From: Monarcha castaneiventris obscurior
Taxonomy: Eukaryota > Chordata > Aves > Passeriformes > Monarchidae
Assembly: GCA_026261815.1 (NCBI GenBank)
Contig: JAMPIT010000230.1
Location: 38,338,501-38,402,500 of the forward strand
Direction of reading: 5' to 3'
Length of the DNA stretch: 64,000 nucleotides
Shown here: piece after piece, positions 36,601 to 48,900 of the stretch
Position numbering within the stretch: the stretch's first letter is position 1
Layout of the letters: the number at the start of each line of letters is the position of its first letter
The notes under the pieces: generated by a model
What the model was told of the DNA's origin: nothing
Database searches by the model: none
What the model saw: the letters and a program-made list of their open reading frames with translations, nothing else
Position numbers and translations under genes: made by a program

Positions 36601-39600
36601 AACATTTTTCTTGGCCCGCGCAGGTGATGTGCACGTCTTTGAGATTCTGGACTTCATACTTGATGGATAGTAACCATGGATGTTTTCACTGAGATAATAT
36701 AAATGTACCAATGTGTGTAGCTGCATCCATTCAGGAAAAAGAAAATATTGGACGTGTGTGTAAGCCAGGTGCACTCATTATAAACATCTTGTAATAGAGC
36801 TGGGGAAGTTTCAAATACCATAATTGAAAAGAACTTTCTCACAATATTCAAAATGTGAATAAATAAATACATTTTTATTCTTCCTAGAGTTTTACATGCC
36901 ATTCAAATCTGTCTTCCAGATACATATCAGTGATACAGGTCATGACTCTGAGAGTGTGGGCTGTGGTGATTAGTAATGATCTGTTTGTGGTGATATTTGC
37001 TTGCCTCCACAGTATGCAATGTATTTGAATCCTCTTTGAGCTTCTTTTCATTATTTTGTTCAACACACAAGTGAAGGAGTAAGTAGAAACATGCCATGAG
37101 TGCTGTTGTGTCGAGTGAAGTATGAGACTGTGCACTGCTGTTTCCTTTCATCTGCTTGGCCAAGCTGGGACAATATGTAACCAGGCATTATGCAATATTT
37201 GTTCTGCTTCTCACAGCATAAAAAGCTATGTTAACTCTTTTTTGTGCTGGTAAAATTCTTGTGGATAAATACAAGGGATGGAACTCTTTGACATTAACAA
37301 TTCCAATATCCAGTATAAGTCATAGGAGCATAACAGGCATTACTTTTGTATGTTGTATGTGCTAAAGGACAATTGTTTTACCCAAATGTGGTGGTTTGCG
37401 TCTGAGAAATATTTTCTCTGTTTCAGAGAATGCTGTCTATCATTCTGACATGCTCCAAAGTAGAAGCCCAAGCCAAACAAACCAAGCAAGAGCCAAATCA
37501 GCAGAAGCCTAGAATGTGTGACAGACTTAAAATCCCAAAAGAGCCTTCTGTCAGGCACCCATTTTTACCCTAGGTATCACCAGTTAATGAGTTATTGTGA
37601 AGTCAGTGAACACTAATGTGAAATTCTTTAGCATCGCTGTGAGCGAGTCCATTTTGCTGACCTCTGAGTTAGGAACTACAGAAAATGTCACAAGCTGCAG
37701 CCAGCTGTTCAGGCCTTCTGCATGATCTGCTTAAACCTTGAAGCAGGTGAGCCCTAGATATACCCAAATAGCAAGTTTATAGCGAGCACACCTGATCCAA
37801 AGTGAAAAGATTAATTACTATCTCTAAAATACAGGGCAGTTGCCAGAAAGTTTTAAAATTTTCTCTGCAGATTTAAGGGACTTGGACTGCAACTTCCTGA
37901 AAGTGATGAATCAGTTCTGATGATTGATATAAGGCTCTAATTTTCCTGAAGGTTTTCAAAGGCTTCTGAGATGTTTCTGAAATATTCTAGTAATTGGTGT
38001 TGTACAATATTAAAAATCCTTCCAAGCTGTCTAATTAACTATGGCTGTAGTTGCTTCTCAAAACCAAAATTAACTACTTGGTTTGACATATTGCGAGCCC
38101 TCTTACACAGGTGGATAATTCTAGCTCCACAAGGAGTTTTGGTCACCTAGTTTCTCAGTTCAGTGGATCTGCAATTGAATAATTTCCTCTTAATGGGTGA
38201 CTTGACTAAGTGGTTTGAAAGTAATTAGCAAACACAGTGGACCCAATATTGAACTGTATGATCAGTATCTTATCAGGAACTACTTATTTCCTGTGGGAAA
38301 CTGCAGTCGACTTCTCAACAAATTCAGAAAGCAACTTGTTGCTCCTGCTTCTAAGGAAGCTAATCAAGGAGTGGTTGCACCATCCCAGGCATGTTTTGAC
38401 TTGTGATGAAGTGATCCCAACTGATTTTAAAGGCATTTTCAGAAAGCCTATTCTTTACTGCTATTGGATATTTCATTTGGTCACTTTTAAGAAAGCAGTA
38501 ATTGTCTTCTTACAGCTGCAGACTGGAAGTGGATTTTTTATCCACTAATACATTTTAATCTTGGTGCACAGCTGTTAATGGGATATGCTTCCACTCCAGA
38601 GCAATTCAGATTGATTTTGTTTCTACTTCAGAAATATATTACAGTAGAGCCACAGTATATAATAGGGCTCAGTGTGTTGAGATGAAGTAGCCTCACGGTA
38701 TTTGCAGCTTCTATTGGGAGCTCAGTACATTTAGAGCAGAAGTGGTGATTGATTGTCTGGTGCTCAGGCTAATTGATATGGCACTGAGTTAGTCAGAAGC
38801 TCTCAGCTCCATCAAAATCACACATGACATTGCCTCTTAATATTGACTGGGTAGTTCATATGATAAAAGCAACATGTTTTGGAGGAGGCTTACAGAGCTG
38901 AGAGAATCTTCCTTCAGCATCAGTTACATTCTTTCCAGAAAGGCTTCCTGCCTAGAGTAGCATTACTCCTCCACTGGAAATTTTTTAAAAGGATGTTCTC
39001 AGGTCTGTTTATTTTTAATGGGCTTGGATGCGGTCACTGAGATCCTGTGAGGTCAGAAGAATGGAATGAAAGTGGTCACAGATGACACTTGAGCTATTTC
39101 CACAGCTGGATGCACACCAGCCAGAGTAGGCGGTCCTCTGCAGATGAATTAGTTCGTTGAAGTACATGATACAAAACATCTGTTACAATGAGAACAAACA
39201 AAAACAATGTGCCTTTGAAGACTGGGATTTGTTGGGAGCTGCTTGCAAGGGTGCTGAATGATGCAGTTGTCAGAATCATTTTCAGGCTTGCCCTTGTGTG
39301 AACTAAGGCAAAACTACACATTAAAAATACCTAAATTCAATTAAGCAAAAGACCTGCTTTTCCCAAATTTTGTTGCACTGATTCCTCATACAGCAATAGG
39401 GAGGGAGAGAATCCCTCTGTACCAAATGTTTTTATGCCCTAAACCTCTTTTAATACAATGGTATAACTCCAGCTGAGTGGCTGTAAAAACTTAGAAGCTG
39501 CAGTGGTATAGTAACTGTTATTCTGTCAGTCGTTCTTTGTGCTGCTTTATTACCAGCTGTCTTGAAGTGCAATAGATGTTTTTCATTGTCACTGCCACCT

Positions 39601-42600
39601 GATGACAAATAAAACCTTCAAAATGCTTTTGCTTGACGGAGTAGCTCACAGCTCCTAGCCAGAAGTAGACCTTTCACGTCACCTTAATGAGCCAGAGCAA
39701 TCCAAACATTCCCACCCCATTTTACTCTTACAAGGCAGTTACTTTTGGCTGCCTTTGATTTTTTTTCCTCACAGTTGAGCTGGTGAGGAAATAGGAATAC
39801 TAAGATATTTATGGAGTAAACAAACATGCTGTATGTATTAAGACTGAAGACAGATCAATCAAAGCCAGGTGTTTATCAGTTATTATAGGGCAGCACTGTT
39901 CTCATGGACAGTTTAAAGAAAATGCAACACTCCTAACACATTATTCCAGCCATGGTAATGATGAATGAGATGCAGGTATACATGAAAGCATTGGTTCCCC
40001 TTTTTGTTTTTCTTTGTTCCTAAATTGAGCATGCTAACTCTCACACAGATTTGATGGATGAGAATCGTGTCCTACATACATAATAGGAAAAGTCTGCACC
40101 ACCACGAAATGCTCCCAAAGAGGTTTGGTGCCCAGTCTGTGTAGGCACGTTAGGTAGACAATAGTAGTAAAAAAAAAAAGTAAATAGAAGTTAATCCTTT
40201 AGATCAAGCATGTGGTAGGGATATGTGATTTTGGACCTGGAAATCCTTTAGTTCATCCCTTGCTGGTGGCCTGCTGTGTCTGCACAAGGCTGCTATGTTT
40301 TTTTTAAGGCTCAGAAACTGAAACAGGAGCTTCCATGGATCTCATGGGTGTCAGATAGGCCCCTGGGAGAGGCCCTCTTTCCTGGTTTTCCGTCTGGGAT
40401 CCAGTGGTGGGTGTCAGTAGAGGTGAGAAGCTGCAGAGGAAACAAAGTTAAACAAAATTCTTGTATTGTTCAATTGATTCTAGTTTATGCCTTCCTGATG
40501 AGCGGGGTGTGTGATTGTGTGTGTAGTCATAATTTATTATAGCTGTACAAGACAATTATGTTAATCTTACTTTTATTTCCTAATATTCTTTGATCTCATA
40601 CACATCAAAGATGTAAAATTTTAGTCTTGTTGGTAATTAGCTAGAAAGCAAATATGTTGTCTGTCAGTACAGAGGATACAAAGCACAAGAAATTGTCCTG
40701 GGGGAGTCTAGATTCTAGACTAATTTTTTTTCTCCTCATCAGATTTTTATTTCCCTTTCATCAGTTCCCTCAGCCATTAAATAAATGTACTGGAAGTAAA
40801 CTTTGCCATTGTGAAATTCATTCAGCTTATTAAACCACCTAGTCAGTCAGTATGAATCCTCAATTGAGGAAAAAGCAGTTTGGTACATCAAACAAAAATG
40901 AACATCAGTGTTTCCCAAAGTTGCAACAACCCCTTGCGGTCTGTATTGACGAAGGTTTCACGCTTGCTTGCTGTTAGTTTTAAGCAGGCACAGGCTAATG
41001 CTGTGCACAGTTCTCATTTGATTCACCCATTATAGTCCAAAGGCTTTGATTTCTAACTTGTGATTAGTGCTCTGGTCAAGAGCAGCAAATGAGGATATGC
41101 TAAATTATTTGGCTCTGCAGTTGCTCTTCAAAGCTGTCTTTCTGCAAGGATAAAACACACAAGGATTATTTTACAATTTCTGCAGTGAATCTCTGCATCA
41201 GTACTTTATGCCTCCAGCTGGTGGATTTATACATCGCAGTTTATTCTGGGGATTGACCCCTCCCTCCACTTTTGTTCATGAATTGCAAAGGGATCATTAT
41301 CTTCATAAATTTGTTTACAGTCCAAAACTTCCATATGAATAATTTATGGCAACATTTCAGCCTAAGGATTCTTCTCAGTGTGCATAACAATTATTTATTA
41401 GATGGTTTCTTACTGGAAGTTGTTATTAGACTTGATTCTTTCCTGTTCCAAGGTTGGTTGTCCTTATCTTTATTAATTACTTCAGCTTCTAGACAAGATG
41501 GCTGTCTTGCCAGAAAATAAAATTTTGTTTCTTGATTAAACAAGTCTGCAGGCAGCATAGGGCCACAAATTTACAACGGGGTAACTGAAAAAAACCCAAA
41601 ATCACTGAATTACAATCTGAATCTGAAAACAAGAGCAGAATCAGCTCTGCTAGAGATAATTAATTAATGAAGATCTTTCTGTGGTATAAAAGTCTTTTGG
41701 ATACCTGCACAGTAATGAACAGTTTGGCATCTGTCTCAGAGGATTAAAACAATGTCAAATATTGGTAGCATTCAAGCTGATGACAAAACTGTAATTAATT
41801 TCAGCAGGGCCAGGATTTCAAGCCAAATTTTTCAAATTCACTGAGATCTGTATGTTAATGTGATTGTTGGATTAAGGAAGTTTGAACCATTCAAATTGCA
41901 AACAGCTTCTGCTAAAAATTTTGCCTCATCTAGTTCCCATTTTATGCTTCAATCTGTGCCCTTCTGCATTACTTACTTGCATTTGGAATCATTTGCAGTG
42001 ACACTGAACTGAAACACCAGAATGCAGTCCTTCATGATGCTGCAGTTCCTCGATAGTAACAGAAAATACCACAAGAAATACCACCAGGAAACCATTTCAT
42101 GTACTTTTCAGTCCCACAAGTAGGTTTTCTATGTGCCTAGAAAAGTCACTGCAGAACAGAAATGTGGCTGCCAAGAGGTTGGTCTCTACTGGAGTTTATC
42201 GGAACATCTGCTGTTAGTTATGATGCATCTTTTGATGTCAAAGACAAAACAAGGGTTTGTTTGGTTTCTGGAGGAAGGGGTTTCACGTATAATGAAGATT
42301 CACAAGCATGCAGTGCACAGAACCCAGCCCTCGAGTCCCTGTCACTCTGGAATTAATTAGAGTACTATTTTTCTATCCACACAGCTCTCAACAAAAGATG
42401 GGAATATTAGCCATTTGCCTATCATCTCATTCTTATTTATCTTCCTTTGGATGTTTCTTGTTTCCTTTACCTCTGAGGCTATCCTTTGCCTCTGGCTAGG
42501 ACTGACAAGACTATTACATATATAATACTCTGTGGATAATAAAACTTGGCTTTGTGGGCAGAATGAAATAATAGCTCTAAAACTTGTCTTCAAGTGAAAA

Positions 42601-43427
42601 TGTGCAGAGGGAGAGGGTAGTGACATGGAAAAAGTTGTAAAAGTGTTGTTTTGACTCCACTCCCAGAGAGGACTTAGGGAGTGGGGAGAGGGTGAGAAGA
42701 AGAACAAAGACAAAATATCTATAATCTCCCTGTTTTCATTTCTGGGTTATTGAACTAATTTTAAGCTTTTTTTCCCCCTTCAAATTTAGATAAATTCTGA
42801 AATGACATGTCATTTTGAAATATGGTGGAAATATTGCTTTTTGACAGCTCCAATTTTTTCATTCTTTTGGTCACAATTATGTGCCAAGTGTGACCTGGAT
42901 TCACAGGATGTTTTATTCTCCCTCAGACTTTTTTTTTTCCAAATAGTTTACTGTTCATCTCAACAATATGTGTATACCATCCAGCTGGCCTTTATTTCTC
43001 TAGCTTGCTCTATGATTTATTCCTCCAAAGCATAGACATCCTCTTACCATCATGTAAAAGAAATTTTACTGAACTCATGGCAGCCTCAGCTGCCTGACCA
43101 GTGCTTCACAGAAGGGTGATCATCCAGTTTGGGTCAAAGACTCACTCTGGAACATTGACCACAGTGGTGACCCACCAGCTTATTCCCCTCTGGCTACAGT
43201 GCAAGGTGCTCTCTTTTGTCTGAGACATTTTCAGAGCAGTATTTGGTAGCAGGCAGTTCCCATCAGCTGCCTTGTAGCCTGAAGAATTTACTTCAGGTAG
43301 GGTTTACAAAATTACTTTGAAATAACTTGAACTGCTCTTTCTTGGCTCATTTGTAGAACCTCTGAAATTACTGTTGACCGCAATGGTAGTTTGATTTTTA
43401 GATGCCAGGGAAAATAAACATAAAGAA

Positions 43428-43444
43428 TTTTTTTTTTTTTTTTT
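43428..43444 (+). repeat. Homopolymer T run (17 nt)
   Basis: Seventeen consecutive T lie inside the large intron. No retroposon body is recognisable beside it. Confidence 0.8.
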
Positions 43445-44278
43445 GAACACCTCTACAATACTCAAATAGCTGATGGAAATTCAGGAAAACTGCCCAAAAA
43501 AACTTTGATTTCAACCTAAACTTCTACAAATCAGACGGTGTGTGGAAACCACAAAACCACAAAGAAGTAAAGAACCTCTTTGTTGTATGTCAGGATCTGA
43601 TTGCTTGCTGTGCATTCACATGGACTAGTACCCAGTGGCTGGTAGGAAATGGTGGTGTACAAAAAAAAAGCTATAACAAATCAAAGCTTTTTATGGAGAT
43701 TACTGCAGCATGTATGTAAGTGTAAGCCGGAGAGACTCATCTGATTCACTCCCGTAAATTCATTTAGAGAAGACTAAAGCAGCAGACTTGGACTTCATTT
43801 GCCCGCGTTGCTTTGGCTACTTTGGTTTGTGCAAAAGGCTGCTCTCAAGCAGGCAGCCTGCTTCTAAGAAATGCAGAACTCTTTGCATTCATCTCCTAAT
43901 GCAAAAGTTGTCTACTACTTTGGGCTTGAAATGGATTTTAATTTGATGCAAAAAAAAAGAGGTGGGTGTCTATGAATGTAAAAAGAGGTAATAATAAATC
44001 ATTTGGTAATTCTCAGCATTATTGAAACTGAGGAGCTGAGAAAGTACTTTGTCATCTGCTTTCTGCCTTCATTTAACCAGTATCACCAAAATTCCTCTGA
44101 AACTGGTAGTGTGATGGGATGGATGTGGTCCATTCTCTAATGTGGAGAAAGGAACAGTCTTTGATGGTTACCATCCTTCTGATAAAATTGAGTGCCCTGA
44201 AAAGACCCAGTAGCCATAGACTGGTGACAAACACCCTCTGTAGACTGGGCAGCGTGCAGGACAAGGACCACGCAAGTC

Positions 44279-44391
44279 TCTCCCCTCTGTTTCATCAGTG
44301 CTCTTCACCTTCAAGCTAACCTGTGAGGGTGCAGCCCCCTACCTTTCCCAACACTTGGGAAGGTGGTTGGACATCACCAGACGCAGTGATG
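44279..44391 (+). repeat. Unidentified 113-bp direct repeat, copy 1
   Basis: This segment matches 45842-45954 without gaps at a constant offset of 1,563 bp. I count 11 differences in 113 positions (about 90% identity). It contains the inverted repeat TTCCCAA/TTGGGAA with a 3-nt loop. The flanks are unrelated between copies, so this is either a dispersed repeat family or a conserved end of a larger element. I do not recognise the family. Confidence 0.8.
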
Positions 44392-44799
44392 TGTTTCTGT
44401 GGTGAAGCCGATTTTCTCTGTGGGTAGCTGATACCTGGACACAATTGAGAAGCTGTTGCTTGACAATGACTTTCAGTCCCAGCAATGACCAAACCTGGTG
44501 ACCCAGCTTTGAGACTCCCTATTCTATTACCAGGCCCCTGAGCCACTCTATTTCCCCAATGTACTTTCAGCATATTTAACGTGTTACAGCTGTGCTCGCT
44601 GCTATACAATAGTTAAGAGGGCTGCCAGCATTTCCAGTATGAACTCGTATTTTAAGGATAATAACTCAGCTGTAAAAATGTGCTCCAGGCTGAAACTTTA
44701 TAAGGAAGATTTCTGCCCAAGAGTGACTTTATCTGGACAAAAAACAAAAGGGAAAATATATCAATTTAGTCGTTCTTAATCAGTAAAGATATATTAAAA

Positions 44800-44836
44800 A
44801 GAAAGTAAGTAATCCTTGCTGGATCACTTACTTTCT
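44800..44836. repeat. Near-perfect hairpin (11 bp + 4 bp stem, 5-nt loop)
   Basis: AGAAAGTAAGT at 44800-44810 pairs with ACTTACTTTCT at 44826-44836. After one mismatch, ATCC (44812-44815) pairs with GGAT (44821-44824) around the loop TTGCT. Further out, an A-rich left arm could pair with TTTTT at 44841-44845 across a 4-nt bulge. It is intronic with no known function. Confidence 0.8.
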
Positions 44837-45841
44837 CTTCTTTTTAGCTTAATAATAACCAGAATCTGCATATTTTTTAACTTTTCATGTCTACTTCTTG
44901 AACTAGTTGAACCATTTTCACACTGAGTATTTACTCACATGGGTTGCTTTTAAATTGCTTTTCCTCAATATTTTCATTTGCTTTTAAAGACAATGAAGTG
45001 TGGAGCAAAGTAGACTCAAGTTAGCCATTTTCTCTTATTTATTTCAAACTGCTCAGCATGAATCGAGAGTTTAAATGTATCCTTTTCTTGATCAATTTGG
45101 ACTGGTGTGTGTAATTGAAACCACCTGTTCTCTTTGGGCCTGCAATGGTGATGACCCAAGATGTACTCCCCAGTCTGAACACTCGTGGACTTGGGAAGGT
45201 TCAGACATAGATCCAAACTCGTCCCAGAACTCTGATAACAGATCAGCTCCCGAGTCCTCTGTATATCACACAGGACTTAAGACACTTGGAGTTCTTTGGT
45301 AGAAGGGAGACTCATAAATGTTCAGTGTTTAATACACAGACTGGTTTCACTGGAAGTGCCTTAAAGTAAATGAGAATTTAAAATATCCGATTTTTAGTTT
45401 AAAAATCTGTTTACCCTCTCTAGACTCCTTTTTTTCTGACTGGTGACACACAGCTGAGGGCTTGAACTTGATTTCATCTATATGGAGTTGTACCTTCACT
45501 GATTTCAATGCAGTTACCTTTGAAGGACTTGCTCTGTGTTCTTGCTGCCATCAGCTTTGCTGGCCTCTTGAGGTCTCCTGCATCTGGGAGAGAAGTTTTA
45601 GGTAGGGGCACTTTCGTAGCCACAGTTTGTCCAGATTGTGCCTATGTTATCAGTTGCTCAAAACAGTGTAAAAACTGCAATGCTGTCGTTGGGAGCATCA
45701 CTCAAAGTGAAGTGGATTGTCCAGGTGCAGCAAAAGCCGGGTGTTGGTGGCAGTTTGCTTGTACAGAGTCATGTCCAAGAAGAGAATGGTCTGGAGTTTT
45801 TAGTGTCAGAAAAATCATGCTTAAAATTTGCAAAGGCTCTT

Positions 45842-45954
45842 TCTCCCCTCTGTGTCATCAGTGCTCTTCATCTTCGAGCTAACCTGTGGGGATGCAGCCC
45901 CTTACTTTTCCCAACCCTTGGGAAGGCTGTTGGACATCACCAGTCGCAGTGATG
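45842..45954 (+). repeat. Unidentified 113-bp direct repeat, copy 2
   Basis: This is the second copy of the sequence at 44279-44391. It keeps the TTCCCAA/TTGGGAA inverted repeat, with a changed middle base in the loop (CCC here, CAC in copy 1), so stem but not loop is conserved. An open frame of 124 codons starting at 45508 ends inside this copy; it shows no recognised domain. Confidence 0.8.
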
Positions 45955-48900
45955 GATAGTGTCATGTGACTTTTAGTGATGGAAGATGAGGTAAGAAGGC
46001 ACTATTGAAAATATGTGCCTCAGTCTTGGATTTGACGTCTGGCAAAAAGTGAAACAAGACAAAGCTGGCACTGCCAGACAACTGGCAGTAGCCAGTTTTG
46101 ACCAGTCAAAGGACAAATCCCAATACAGAATGGAGTGGATTTCATCCATAGCTTCCCCTAAGGAGTTACAAGTCCAGAAAATGAAATGCAGTTTGGGATC
46201 TGGGCCGGGACATGTAGGCTGTGAAAATTTTGGGGTTTAAATGAGAGGAAAGGCAGGCTGGAATAGTTTTCTTTCCGTTACTGTGTGGGAAAGGGCTTTG
46301 TTTAACATTACAGGTTACAAATCTAACAGAACATGACAGAGAGACAGTTTTCTGTATTTGTCCTCTCTAACGAAGGCACATTTTTAGTTTTAAAGATTGG
46401 TATGAATCACTGTGATCTAGAACTGAATTGATACATAACATGAACAGTGGCTTAGTACAGGATTTCCAGTCTATCATCTTCAAGTCTAAAATTTGTTATT
46501 GGACAGAAGCATATCTTTAGAGAAACATTCTTACTCACCCAGGGTTTCATTTATAGCATCTTCTACTATCTGTCTGTCCTAATAGGTAGGATAAGAAGGA
46601 TTCCTGTGAAGATTATGCGCATATTACTTGTCCTCATCACCTTTCCAGAAATTTTAAATTTGTAAAATGGGATGAGGAGGGACAGGACATAATTTTGAGA
46701 CCCTCCATATCTTTAATCTTGCTTTGTGCAGGAGCTGCCCAACAAGGAGTTGAGACATAGGCAGCAGATGGCAGTGCTCCATCATGCATCCTCATGGAGG
46801 ATGGACGTTGTGTTTGTAGCTGAGTTCAAGAGTGATACAACGACATTAACCTCAGCATTTTAAGGTGGCTTTCTACCCACCCCATGCAGCTGCATACTTG
46901 GATTATATGGTAGCCCTTACATCAGCTTGTCTCTGAGAGTGCAGCCTAGATTTGGGCCTGGCCTAGGAGTTGACTGATGTTGAAGAGTTGCCTTTGGCTT
47001 GACATTGGAAGGGCTGACATGAAGTCCTGGAGCAACTGTGTGAAGCTGCCTTATTGGTATTGTCCATCACTAATAAATTCTGGTTTACGAGAGCCTTTCT
47101 GATCTCAGAGTTGCAGGGAAACATCCTGATACTTACCCATTCCTTGACCATTGTTCCCATTGTCCTCTCAAATATTTGGGATCTCACAAAGGAGCACTCT
47201 GGTCTCTGCCGCCCTGGCGCTTCATTATGTCAGCTTGGAACTTCTCAGTGATACCACCTCATGTTTTTGAAAGCTGAAGGTATTTTAGATATTTCCATCT
47301 AAGTCTGGTTGTGTTAAGTCTTCGTAGTGCTGTGGAGTTAACACCATGCACAACCCACAGCTGTACCATTTTCTTCATTGTGTAGGGTGTTGTTTTTGTC
47401 ATCTTACCTCTAATGTAACCTTAATCCATAGGGTTGTATTACGAGCCTGCTTTTCTGTTTGGTGTTTGGTTTGTTTTTTTTCTCTTGTTGAGAGCCAGTT
47501 CCTCATAATTTCTCATGTCTTCCGTGTCATTGTTTGTCCTTCTAATGAGTGAATCTTTTCCTCCAGCTCAGCTGCTAGATTACAGCTCACAATGCAAGTC
47601 CCTCCAGGTTTTAGGCAGGAAATGAAATACAGCACATCTGTTACAGATCACAGCTGCTGCCCTGTCACTGGCCATTGCAGTTTCGAGGCTAGAAGTGCAC
47701 ATAGAAGAAATGTCACAGGCGTTTCCTCCCCAAACTCAGTTAAGCTCTCTCTGTGCCTGGCAAATGACCTGTGTACTGAATCAACAGAGAGAGCAACAGC
47801 CCAGTGTGTCACAAACTTGGTCACGTCTGTTGTCCTGCCTATATGGAGCACACAGAAGGTGGGACTGCCTCACATTGCATGGAAAACCCAGGGCGAGCCT
47901 GGTCCCACCACATTAAACACATCTTACATGCTCTCATGCCACCAACCTTCTCTGTACCTCTACATAAAAGCACAAGCCTCTGGAGGCAAACCTTCCTGTT
48001 AAAACCTTCCTTTTTCTTGTCTTAGGAGCATGTTTGCCTGAGTGAAATAAAATTAGTAAGCATTTTCAGCCAGTAACAGTTTTTACTCATCACTCCTTAA
48101 ATGTTGCTCATGAACAAGAAGTTTGCAAACCAGTCACTGTTGCTTTTAGTTACCTTTGCCATAATAAATCCTGCACTGACAGTTTCAAACATTAAGGAAA
48201 ACCTATCCACATACTGAAAGAATGTTGTGGCCTGAGTGGGTGTAATAGAATTGGCAATATAATTTGTCTTCCCATGTGCAATTTTGTGCATGTATATATG
48301 TATATGTAAAATCAAACTATTGAGGATACAAATATGGTATCCTTTTTGAAAGTTTCATTTGAAACAACTAAGGCATGGAAGTGAAAATTTAGGCTAAAGA
48401 TTGGTGGTGGCTTGTATTTTAATTGTACTCTTTCATAATATCCATTTATCACCTTGCTAGAACTAGGATGTGCCATTAGGTCAATTTTCACACCTGGTTA
48501 TAGGCAAGAAGGGAGGGAATACAACAGAACTGTTTGAGGGGAAATATTATTTGGATTTAACTTTAGCAGATGAAAATCCATTCTGATGTTAAGAAAAACT
48601 AGACCAAAGAAAAGAGACTCCTGATTCCCATTTACTAGGATGGCACATCAGCTGCTGGGGGACAGTGGATTTCATCCACATCAGAATATATATATAAGAA
48701 TATAAACAGAATGGAATTGCTTATTTTGACATGGATTGAAATCTTTGGGTATTTCTTTTGTGAAATCTGATAGTCAGAAGGGCAGGAGAAGATATGATCT
48801 GTGTATTACAGTGGTTATGTCCCAGGCAAATCACCACCTTTGTATTTCTTCTTTGTCTTCCAGGGATGCTAAACCTTATTTGAGAGCTGTGAGGATGCTT

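Noticed and set aside
37389..37560. Possible LTR fragment beginning TGTGGTGGTTTG
   Set aside because: The start resembles some avian LTRs, but no second LTR, terminal CA, target duplication or internal retroviral sequence could be identified.
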